NCBI GenBank assembly: GCA_031255425.1 | Contig: JAIRSN010000013.1 | Span: forward strand, 1-7,800 | Origin: Dysgonamonadaceae bacterium | Lineage (GTDB): Bacteria > Bacteroidota > Bacteroidia > Bacteroidales > Azobacteroidaceae | Direction of reading: 5' to 3' | DNA: 7,800 nucleotides | Shown: piece by piece, positions 1-6,204 of the stretch | Layout of the letters: each line of letters begins with the position of its first letter | Numbering within the stretch: position 1 is the stretch's first letter | Program-made: the position numbers and the translations under genes | Notes under the pieces: generated by a model | Databases searched by the model: none | What the model saw: only the letters and a program-made list of their open reading frames with translations | Told to the model about the DNA's origin: nothing

Positions 1-753
1 TGCCGGACCTTCAGTCACTTCTCCCTCGCCCTGTCTAACATTTTCCGGATTTGGATATTCGCCGTCTTCGTCGCCCACATTAACAGCCTCCACCCAATAA
101 TAAAATACACCCATCTTCCGGAGGTCCTCTGAACTTTCCCAAGCAGCTTGAATGTCATCAAGAGTATTATTCACACCTGGATATGCTTCGTTACCTGTCG
201 ATCCCGGAAACGTATAATACTTCTCCTCGGAAAGATTGTCTGAAGAGATTCCGTGGGAATAGTCGGTATAGCCGTCTTCGCTGTCTGGTATGTAACGCAA
301 GTTCTGTGTCATCCAACAACCCGCATCGCCGAAATCACCGACAAAGTACTTGTTGCTATCCCTGCCGTCGATAATAAATTTTGGACAATTGTTGCCGAGC
401 GGCGTCCCCGAAGGTTTACTGAGCGACGTCCATTTGCCGCCGTCCCAGAGATAAACGCCCGGTCCGTCCTGGACGGCTGCAATGTTGTAAACAATCATGC
501 CGGTAGCCGTTTGCTTTATAGTTTCAAAACCCGATGTTCCATCCGGCACCAGCACAAACTCGCTCGCGTCGTCATTTAATTCCACATTCGGCAGCAACAA
601 GCCCAAATTGTTTTGACCTCCGGACGCCAGGTCCAGAATAGACCCTGCGTGAGGATTATCGTTTTCCGTTCCGCCGATAAGGACTTGTCCGTTCACACTT
701 GTTGCGCTCGTTATAACCAGCGCCAGCACTAAATAAAATAATTTCGATCTCAT
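1..753 (-). CDS. Secreted FISUMP-domain protein, N-terminal 251 codons (runs off left edge)
   Basis: Reading the minus strand from the ATG at 753-751, the frame stays open for 251 codons to the window edge, so the C-terminus is missing. Residues 1-22 look like a Sec signal peptide: a basic start (MRSK), a hydrophobic core (LFYLVLALVI) and a likely cleavage site after SVNG. No lipobox cysteine is present, so a signal peptidase I substrate is inferred rather than a lipoprotein. Residues 23-110 follow a pattern common in Bacteroidetes surface proteins: QVLIGG, then AGSILDL, GLLLPNVEL, GMIVYN and GVYLWDGGKWTSL. Residues 120-251 resemble the start of the 'Fibrobacter succinogenes major paralogous' (FISUMP) domain: KYFVGDFGDAGCWMTQNLRY at about 134-154, then GVFYYWVEAVN at about 215-225. 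The usual next motif (CPxGWHxP) would lie just beyond the edge. The molecular function of the family is poorly known; an exported or surface role is inferred. It faces away from the other genes. Confidence 0.82.
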   Translation of the reverse strand, partial: MRSKLFYLVLALVITSATSVNGQVLIGGTENDNPHAGSILDLASGGQNNLGLLLPNVELNDDASEFVLVPDGTSGFETIKQTATGMIVYNIAAVQDGPGVYLWDGGKWTSLSKPSGTPLGNNCPKFIIDGRDSNKYFVGDFGDAGCWMTQNLRYIPDSEDGYTDYSHGISSDNLSEEKYYTFPGSTGNEAYPGVNNTLDDIQAAWESSEDLRKMGVFYYWVEAVNVGDEDGEYPNPENVRQGEGEVTEGPA

Positions 754-1018
754 ACTTAATAAAATTTTTGATTGCGGCTTTCTCCGGAGAGAAAACCATT
801 GTTGTTAATACTATTTATAATGTTTATTTAATTTCGGACGGGTAATTCCGGTTCCGGTAAAGGCAACCCCCAATTTATATAAACATGAGAGATGAAAAAT
901 TTTTAAACAATGAATAATAAGTCGCCTTTACCTTTGCCGGAAAGAATTATATCTTTTTTATATGTTTCATGCTGTATTTGGGCTTCCTGAGTCCCGGAGA
1001 GAAGCGATTTAAAATAAC

Positions 1019-1180
1019 GAAGCGGGGGACTTACTAACTTTATTCGTATCAGAGGTTCTGAACTACCCACGTAAACAAATAAGTTACACCCACGCTTCCT
1101 ACGTGAGCGTTTACTAACTTATTCTTGTTTACGTTGAAATTGTTCAGATTTCTGATACAAGAATAAAAGCTAACGCTTTC
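1019..1180. repeat. Imperfect inverted repeat of about 160 bp, possible MITE-like or intergenic repetitive element
   Basis: The left arm (about 1034-1086) and right arm (about 1115-1173) are imperfect reverse complements, with a 28-nt centre at 1087-1114. Matching blocks in order are TTTATTC, GTATCAGA, TCTGAAC, ACGTAAACAA and ATAAGTTA, separated by small indels. Outer ends GAAGCG (1019-1024) and CGCTTTC (1174-1180) also nearly pair. Each arm carries a mini-palindrome TCAGA-N2/3-TCTGA (1049-1061 and 1144-1155). TTACTAACTT(T)ATTC also occurs as a direct repeat at 1031-1045 and 1111-1124, so the right half can fold alone (TTATTCTTGT 1119-1128 with ACAAGAATAA 1157-1166). There is no transposase ORF or clear target-site duplication. 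It could be a non-autonomous mobile element, an intergenic repeat, a structured RNA or a decayed insertion; the sequence shows only the symmetry. Confidence 0.6.
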
Positions 1181-1208
1181 TTTAATTAAAAATGTAAATT
1201 TATAAAAT

Positions 1209-1237
1209 CGGTTTCTATGCTTTGTTAAAAGAAACCG
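1209..1237. other. Hairpin with 8-bp perfect stem
   Basis: CGGTTTCT (1209-1216) is exactly complementary to AGAAACCG (1230-1237) across a 13-nt loop. On the plus strand it is followed by CGCAAAAATAG rather than a T-tract, so it is not a canonical plus-strand terminator. On the minus strand it is followed by an A/T-rich run (ATTTTATA), which makes a weak minus-strand terminator possible, but no minus-strand gene ends here. The role is unassigned. Confidence 0.35.
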
Positions 1238-1429
1238 CGCAAAAATAGTGAAAATCTTTTAAATACAAAAACGGCTGAGCCGCCTAATGAGATAATGAGG
1301 TAGGTTATAATATTATATCTGCTTGGCTACTGAGATTGTTTTGTTATTAAAATTAGGTAGAAATGAGGTTTTGGGGACTGTGCACCCTTCTTATTAGAGA
1401 TAAAAACATCCTCTCCCCTTATTCATTAC

Positions 1430-1474
1430 ATATATGTGAAAGGCAAAAGTGGCGCTGCCGCCTTTTCATATATA
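1430..1474. promoter_or_regulatory. Hairpin immediately upstream of the hydrolase promoter
   Basis: TATATGTGAAAGGC (1431-1444) pairs with GCCTTTTCATATATA (1460-1474), with one bulge and one G-U pair if transcribed. An alternative inner fold pairs GGCG (1451-1454) with CGCC (1459-1462), followed by TTTT, which resembles a small intrinsic terminator on the plus strand. The structure ends 17 nt before the -7 box and covers the place where a -33 element would sit. It could be an operator or cruciform, or a terminator that insulates the promoter from upstream transcription. Only the complementarity is seen; the role is inferred. Confidence 0.4.
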
Positions 1475-1491
1475 TAATAGAAGAATTTTGC

Positions 1492-1499
1492 TACCTTTG
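1492..1499 (+). promoter_or_regulatory. Bacteroidetes -7 promoter box for the hydrolase gene
   Basis: TACCTTTG matches the Bacteroidetes primary-sigma consensus TAnnTTTG exactly and lies 20 bp before the ATG at 1520. No good -33 TTTG is visible 19-21 bp upstream; that stretch is the A/T-rich right arm of the adjacent hairpin. The implied leader is very short and A-rich (AAAAATTAAAAAACA), without a Shine-Dalgarno sequence, as is usual in this phylum. Confidence 0.6.
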
Positions 1500-1519
1500 C
1501 AAAGAAAAATTAAAAAACA

Positions 1520-2161
1520 ATGCAAGTTAAAACATTTGAATTGAATCCGCTCTGTGTAAATACATACCTGATTTACGACGAAACAAAAGAAGCCGTCCTT
1601 ATCGATTGCGGCGCATCCTCCCAAACCGAAACCGGAAAGATAAAAGAATATATCGGCGCGCATCACCTGAACCTGAAACGCCTGCTGAATACGCACCTCC
1701 ATTTCGACCATATATTAGGAAACCGCTTCGTCTATGATACTTACGGACTGAAACCGGAATACCATACCGCCGAATCGGGCATGCCCGGACTGGAACTGCA
1801 AGCCCCGTCTTTCGGAATATCCATCGACTACCAACCGGTGACCGCCGGACATTTTATCGGCGACGGCGACCGGATTTCTTTCGGCAACACCGTCCTGACG
1901 GCAATCTGGACGCCGGGGCATTCCCCGGGCAGCCTCTCCTTTTATTGCCGGGAGGACAACAGCGTGTTTACAGGCGACGCCCTTTTCCGGCACAGCATCG
2001 GCAGGACCGACTTGTGGGGTGGGGATGCCCGGACATTAATCACCTCCATCCGGACGAAGTTGCTGACCCTGCCGGACCACACGAAAATATTTCCGGGTCA
2101 CGGGCCTGCATCGCTTATTAATGAAGAAAAAAATTATAATATGTATCTCTTTCGAGGATAA
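1520..2161 (+). CDS. Metallo-beta-lactamase-fold hydrolase, glyoxalase II-like (YcbL type)
   Basis: The 213-aa protein is a complete single-domain MBL-fold enzyme. All expected dinuclear metal ligands are visible: the HxHxDH motif THLHFDH with H59, H61, D63 and H64; H134 in TPGHSPGS; D153 in TGDALF; and H194 in FPGHGP. GRTDLWGG (161-168) is typical of the short glyoxalase II-like YcbL branch, which lacks the C-terminal substrate-binding helices of classical hydroxyacylglutathione hydrolase (about 250 aa). A role in hydrolysing thioesters such as S-lactoyl thiols is known for relatives, but the substrate here is not determined. There is no signal peptide, so it is expected to be cytoplasmic. 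The start is supported by the -7 box 20 bp upstream and by the canonical beta-strand beginning MQVKTFELNPLCVNTYLI. gcvP follows after 60 bp on the same strand. Confidence 0.9.
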   Translation: MQVKTFELNPLCVNTYLIYDETKEAVLIDCGASSQTETGKIKEYIGAHHLNLKRLLNTHLHFDHILGNRFVYDTYGLKPEYHTAESGMPGLELQAPSFGISIDYQPVTAGHFIGDGDRISFGNTVLTAIWTPGHSPGSLSFYCREDNSVFTGDALFRHSIGRTDLWGGDARTLITSIRTKLLTLPDHTKIFPGHGPASLINEEKNYNMYLFRG

Positions 2162-2221
2162 AAACAGTTTTTTAACCGGTTTCTTTCTTCCTCCAAATTA
2201 AAACGAATGTCTTATTAAATT

Positions 2222-5077
2222 ATGAAACAAAACAAAATGGAAAACAGTGAGTTTGTGTCCCGCCATATCGGTGTGAATGAAAAAGAAATGCAGGCAATGG
2301 TTGCGCAAATCGGCGCCGGGAGCCTGGACCGTTTGATAGAAGAAACAATTCCCGGCAATATCCGCCTGAAAAAGGAGCTGGACCTGCCGGAAGCAATGAC
2401 CGAAAGGGAATATTCGGAACACATTGCGGAAATCGCTTCTAAAAACGAAGTCTTCACTTCCTATATCGGCGCCGGCTGGTACGACACTTGTACGCCCGCC
2501 GTTATTTTGCGCAATGTGTTTGAAAATCCTTGCTGGTACACCTCTTATACGCCTTACCAGGCGGAGATTTCGCAGGGACGCCTGGAGGCGCTGTTGAATT
2601 TCCAGACGATGGTCAGCGACCTGACCCGGCTTCCCCTTGCCAACTGTTCTTTGTTGGACGAGGCAACCGCCGCCGCCGAAGCCGCCGGAATGTTTTTCCA
2701 AACCCGCAGCCGGGAACAAATAAAAAACAATGCCAACGTCCTGTTTGTGGACAATAAGGTTTTCGATTCCACGCTGGCGGTGCTGAATACCCGGACGCAG
2801 CCGCAGGGAATCGTTTTGCGAAAAGGCGATTACAGAACCTGTTCGTTTACCGGGAAAGAGTTCGGCGCGATTATACAGTACCCCAATTCGGACGGAAGCA
2901 TCGAAGACTACCGGGCGTTTGTGGAAAAGGCGAATGCCGCCGGCGTCAAAGTGGCAGTCGCCGCCGACCTGCTCAGCCTGTGCCTGCTGACTCCTCCGGG
3001 CGAATGGGGCGCCGATGTTGTCTTCGGAACCTCCCAACGGTTCGGAATCCCGCTGTTCTTCGGCGGTCCTTCGGCGGCTTACTTTGCTGCAAAGGAAGAG
3101 TACAAGCGGAACATCCCGGGACGCATCATCGGTATTTCCAAAGATGCTTACGGGAAAAAAGCCCTGCGGATGGCACTGCAAACGCGCGAACAGCATATTA
3201 AACGCGAAAAGGCAACCAGCAATATTTGTACGGCACAAGCGCTGCTGGCTACCATGTCGTCTTTTTACGCCGTCTACCACGGGCCGGAAGGACTGAAGGC
3301 GATTGCCGCCCGGATTCATTCCATTGCCGGCTTCCTTTCCGGCGCCCTCACGGCGATGGGGTATGTACAGGAAAACAGGAACTATTTCGATACCCTGAAA
3401 GTGTATCCGGCGCCAAATGCTTCCATGCGTACGCTGATCGATACGGCGCTGGAATGTAAAGTCAACCTGCGCTATTTCGAAGACGGTGGAATCGGCATCA
3501 GTATCGACGAAACAACCCTGCCGGAAGATGCGGGCATCTTATTGTATATCTTTTCCGAAGCCGTCAATGCTTCCAACGCCGACCCGGATATGAATATCCC
3601 GGCGAAGACGTATTTCGACGCCGCTTTCCGGAGAACATCCCCTTACCTGGCGCAGGAAGTCTTCCATGCGTATCACACCGAAACGGAACTGATGCGGTAT
3701 ATCAAACGATTGGAAGTGCGGGATCTTTCCCTGACCCATTCGATGATTTCGTTGGGTTCATGTACAATGAAACTCAATGCGGCTTCCGAACTGTTGCCGC
3801 TGAACGATCCCCGCTTCGGGAATATTCATCCCTACGCGCCGGAAGACCAGACGGAAGGCTACAAAGAGCTGATCGAAAACCTGAAATCCTACCTGGGAAC
3901 GATTACCGGCTTGCCCGGCGTAAGTTTTCAGCCCAATTCGGGCGCCGCGGGCGAATACGCCGGACTGATGACCATCCGCGAATACCAGAAAGCCAACGGG
4001 CAGGGACACCGGAACATTGTTCTTATCCCGGCTTCTGCGCACGGGACAAATCCCGCCAGCGCGGTTCAGGCAGGGTTCCGGACCGTAACCATCCGGTTTG
4101 ATGAAAACGGAAATACGGACATCGCCGATTTGCAGGCAAAAGCGGAGGAACACAAAGACAACCTGGCGGCTTTCATGATTACGTATCCCTCTACCCACGG
4201 CATCTTCGAAACCAATATTGTGGAAATGTGCCGGATTATTCACGAAAACGGCGGGCAAGTTTATATGGACGGCGCGAATATGAATGCGCAGGTCGGGCTG
4301 ACCAATCCGGGCTTTATCGGCGCCGATGTCTGTCACCTGAATCTTCACAAGACGTTTGCGATTCCCCACGGCGGCGGCGGTCCCGGCGAAGGACCCATCT
4401 GCGTAAGGGAACACCTGGTTCCGTTTTTGCCGGCGCATCCCGAAAAAGACGATTCCGGTTTGAATACCGTTGCTTCTTCGCCTTACGGAAGTGCGGGCAT
4501 CCTGCCGATTACCTACGGATACATCCGTATGATGGGCGGAGCCGGACTGACCTTGGCGACCAAGGTCGCGATACTGAACGCAAACTACCTGGCTTCCCGC
4601 CTGGACAGCATCTACGGCATTGTTTACCGGGGCGACAAAGGCCGCGTGGGACACGAACTGATTTTGGAATGTAGAAACATCAAGGCGTATGCCGGCGTAG
4701 ACGAAACGGATATTGCCAAGCGGCTGATCGATTTTGGTTTCCATGCGCCGACGCTCTCGTTTCCCGTTCACGGCACCCTGATGATCGAACCGACCGAAAG
4801 CGAAAGTCCCGCCGAGCTGGACCGCTTCGTCGAAGCCATGACGACCATTCGCGCCGAGATAGACGAAATCGCCCAAGGAACCGCCGATAAGGACGACAAT
4901 GTGTTGATCCGTGCGCCGCATCCGCAGTATGAGGTCTGCGGCGACGAGTGGAACCATGCCTATTCGCGGGCAAAAGCGGCTTTCCCCGCCGAATGGATCA
5001 AAGAAAACAAGTTCTGGGTCAATGTGGCAAGGGTAGACAATGCCTTCGGCGACCGGAACCTGGTGACTGTTCTGTAA
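2222..5077 (+). CDS. gcvP: Glycine dehydrogenase (aminomethyl-transferring), P protein of the glycine cleavage system
   Basis: At 951 aa this is the full-length, single-chain form of the PLP-dependent P protein (usual length about 950), which decarboxylates glycine and passes the aminomethyl group to lipoylated H protein. The N-terminal half carries YTPYQAEISQGR (109-120) and the following LLNFQTMVSDLTRLPLAN. The C-terminal half begins near GSCTMKLNA (512-520). The PLP lysine is K710 in HLNLHKTFAIPHGGGGPG, with the glycine-rich loop intact. No frameshift or missing motif is seen. The start at 2222 gives MKQNKMENSEF; a second ATG at 2237 (MENSEF) is an equally plausible initiator, since neither has a Shine-Dalgarno sequence. 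The 60-bp spacer after the hydrolase contains no exact TAnnTTTG box and no terminator, and is too short for a glycine riboswitch. gcvT, gcvH and lpd are not in the window and must be encoded elsewhere. Confidence 0.97.
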   Translation: MKQNKMENSEFVSRHIGVNEKEMQAMVAQIGAGSLDRLIEETIPGNIRLKKELDLPEAMTEREYSEHIAEIASKNEVFTSYIGAGWYDTCTPAVILRNVFENPCWYTSYTPYQAEISQGRLEALLNFQTMVSDLTRLPLANCSLLDEATAAAEAAGMFFQTRSREQIKNNANVLFVDNKVFDSTLAVLNTRTQPQGIVLRKGDYRTCSFTGKEFGAIIQYPNSDGSIEDYRAFVEKANAAGVKVAVAADLLSLCLLTPPGEWGADVVFGTSQRFGIPLFFGGPSAAYFAAKEEYKRNIPGRIIGISKDAYGKKALRMALQTREQHIKREKATSNICTAQALLATMSSFYAVYHGPEGLKAIAARIHSIAGFLSGALTAMGYVQENRNYFDTLKVYPAPNASMRTLIDTALECKVNLRYFEDGGIGISIDETTLPEDAGILLYIFSEAVNASNADPDMNIPAKTYFDAAFRRTSPYLAQEVFHAYHTETELMRYIKRLEVRDLSLTHSMISLGSCTMKLNAASELLPLNDPRFGNIHPYAPEDQTEGYKELIENLKSYLGTITGLPGVSFQPNSGAAGEYAGLMTIREYQKANGQGHRNIVLIPASAHGTNPASAVQAGFRTVTIRFDENGNTDIADLQAKAEEHKDNLAAFMITYPSTHGIFETNIVEMCRIIHENGGQVYMDGANMNAQVGLTNPGFIGADVCHLNLHKTFAIPHGGGGPGEGPICVREHLVPFLPAHPEKDDSGLNTVASSPYGSAGILPITYGYIRMMGGAGLTLATKVAILNANYLASRLDSIYGIVYRGDKGRVGHELILECRNIKAYAGVDETDIAKRLIDFGFHAPTLSFPVHGTLMIEPTESESPAELDRFVEAMTTIRAEIDEIAQGTADKDDNVLIRAPHPQYEVCGDEWNHAYSRAKAAFPAEWIKENKFWVNVARVDNAFGDRNLVTVL

Positions 5078-5095
5078 CCCTCCGTCCGGTTTTAC

Positions 5096-5575
5096 ATGGA
5101 TAAAGAAGAAAAAACAAGAGAAGTTGTCCGGCAGAAATTCACCGAATACTTGATCGCGAACAAGCTCCGGAAAACGCCGGAGAGATATGCCATATTGGAT
5201 CTTATCTACACCGAACGCGGGCATTTCAGTATGGATACGCTTTACGGGACGATGTCGCGGCAGCCTTTCCGGGTCAGCCGGGCAACGCTTTACAATACCA
5301 TGCAACTTCTCTTGGCGTGTAACTTAGTCATCCGGCATCAGTTCGGGAAAAATATCTCTTTCTACGAAAGGGCGTACAACAACGAATCGCATCATCACCT
5401 CATCTGCATCGGTTGCGATAAGGTGACGGAATACAAAGACTCCGAGTTGAAATCATTCATCCGGAGCCGGAAAATGAAACGGTTCGTGCCGGTCGGTTAC
5501 AACCTCTATTTCTACGGGCTGTGCAGCGGATGCGCCCGTAGAAAGGGGGGTAAAAAGCCGGACTCCCGTTTGTAA
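5096..5575 (+). CDS. Fur-family metal-dependent transcriptional regulator
   Basis: The 159-aa protein has the Fur architecture. An N-terminal winged helix (about 10-85) includes RKTPERYAILDLIY and the recognition-helix segment VSRATLYNTMQLL (60-72). A C-terminal dimerisation and metal-binding domain follows. The histidine cluster H99-H101 in SHHHLIC supplies typical regulatory metal ligands. Two CxxC pairs, C104/C107 (CIGC) and C143/C146 (CSGC), form the structural zinc site. The residue after the first pair is D108, where most Fur proteins have glycine (CxxCG). The C-tail is short and basic (RRKGGKKPDSRL). Whether it senses iron, zinc, manganese or peroxide cannot be told from sequence, so no specific symbol is given. 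It starts 18 bp after gcvP on the same strand, which suggests co-transcription. Its stop codon overlaps the putative leuD promoter. Confidence 0.92.
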   Translation: MDKEEKTREVVRQKFTEYLIANKLRKTPERYAILDLIYTERGHFSMDTLYGTMSRQPFRVSRATLYNTMQLLLACNLVIRHQFGKNISFYERAYNNESHHHLICIGCDKVTEYKDSELKSFIRSRKMKRFVPVGYNLYFYGLCSGCARRKGGKKPDSRL

Positions 5576-5580
5576 CTTTG
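5573..5580 (+). promoter_or_regulatory. Putative Bacteroidetes -7 promoter box for leuD
   Basis: TAACTTTG matches TAnnTTTG exactly, 33 bp before the leuD ATG. Its first three bases are the TAA stop codon of the Fur-family gene. The expected -33 position (about 5548-5552) is GGTAAAA-like and not a good TTTG, so the call rests mainly on the -7 box and spacing. The implied leader of about 25-30 nt is too short for a leucine attenuator peptide or a T-box. Confidence 0.5.
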
Positions 5581-5613
5581 CAACTCAATCATTCAATTAT
5601 CTAAATATATAAC

Positions 5614-6204
5614 ATGGAAAAGTTTATAACATTAACGGACACCATCGTCCCGCTGCCCATAGAGAATGTAGATACCGACCAGATTATTCCGGCGCGTTTC
5701 CTGAAAGCGACTTCCCGCGAGGGTTTTGGCGAACACCTCTTTCGCGACTGGCGATTCGGCGAAAACGGCTGTCCGGTCGGGTCTTTTGTCCTGAACAATC
5801 CGCTTTACAGGGGAAGCATACTGGTTGCCGGAAAAAATTTCGGCAGCGGTTCGAGCCGCGAACATGCCGCGTGGGCGATTGCCGGCTACGGGTTTAAGGT
5901 GGTAGTGTCGAGTTTCTTCGCCGATATTTTCAGGAACAATGCGATGAACAATTTTCTGCTGCCGGTCGTTGTCACGGAGCCGTTTCTGGCGGCCGTTTTT
6001 GCCGGCGTAACCGAAAATCCGGCGATGACGCTGACCGTCGACCTGGAAAACCAGCGGATTACAAACAACCACACCGGGCAATCGGAATCGTTTGCCATCA
6101 GCGCTTATAAGAAGGAATGTTTCCTGAAAGGATTCGACGACATTGATTACCTCCTGAACCGGAAAGGGCAGATTGAGGAATACGAAAAAAGGCGCGGGCT
6201 ATGA
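5614..6204 (+). CDS. leuD: 3-isopropylmalate dehydratase small subunit
   Basis: This 196-aa protein is the swivelling (aconitase domain 4) subunit of isopropylmalate isomerase, which interconverts 2- and 3-isopropylmalate in leucine synthesis and, in some bacteria, citramalate and methylmalate. Family hallmarks are NVDTDQIIPARFLK (18-31), the substrate-loop motif GSGSSREHA (77-85) and FADIFRNNAMNNFLLP (102-117). Length matches bacterial LeuD (about 195-205). The subunit contains no Fe-S cluster and needs LeuC for catalysis; leuC is not upstream here, where a Fur-family gene occupies the usual position, nor elsewhere in the window. The ATG at 5614 follows an A/T-rich leader without a Shine-Dalgarno sequence and gives the canonical N-terminus. 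The stop overlaps the next gene by 4 bp (ATGA), indicating coupling. Confidence 0.95.
   Translation: MEKFITLTDTIVPLPIENVDTDQIIPARFLKATSREGFGEHLFRDWRFGENGCPVGSFVLNNPLYRGSILVAGKNFGSGSSREHAAWAIAGYGFKVVVSSFFADIFRNNAMNNFLLPVVVTEPFLAAVFAGVTENPAMTLTVDLENQRITNNHTGQSESFAISAYKKECFLKGFDDIDYLLNRKGQIEEYEKRRGL

Larger units (their letters stand above)
754..1519. other. A/T-rich intergenic region between divergent genes
   Basis: This 766-bp stretch separates the divergent FISUMP and hydrolase genes. No coding frame with a recognisable protein is visible and I see no tRNA or rRNA. It is clearly richer in A/T than the flanking genes. It holds a large inverted repeat (1019-1180), hairpins at 1209-1237 and 1430-1474, short palindromes (781-790 TCTCCGGAGA, 1272-1282 CGGCTGAGCCG, 1306-1317 TATAATATTATA) and a Bacteroidetes-type promoter at 1492-1499. 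No exact TAnnTTTG box was found upstream of the minus-strand gene in the first 150 bp or so, so its promoter is not assigned. Confidence 0.75.

Noticed and set aside
253..579. 108-codon plus-strand open frame
   Set aside because: It overlaps, on the opposite strand, the FISUMP-type gene whose signal peptide and domain motifs are convincing; this frame has none.
856..932. Nine-base inverted repeat GGTAAAGGC (856-864) / GCCTTTACC (924-932)
   Set aside because: The arms are exact but 59 nt apart and short; no terminator tract or promoter context supports a function.
1019..1180. CRISPR array interpretation of the repeats
   Set aside because: The repeats alternate in orientation, are unequal and irregularly spaced, and have no uniform spacers or cas genes nearby.
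2162..2221. Possible promoter or glycine riboswitch before gcvP
   Set aside because: The 60-bp spacer has no exact TAnnTTTG box and only an 8-bp AACCGGTT palindrome; it is too short for a glycine riboswitch aptamer.
2198..3319. 373-codon minus-strand open frame opposite the gcvP N-terminal half
   Set aside because: Shadow of gcvP codon usage; basic, low-information translation without family motifs.
3758..5305. 515-codon minus-strand open frame opposite gcvP and the Fur-family gene
   Set aside because: It lies antisense to a complete, well-conserved gcvP and runs into the next gene. Its translation shows no recognisable domain, and long antisense frames are expected opposite G/C-biased codon positions.
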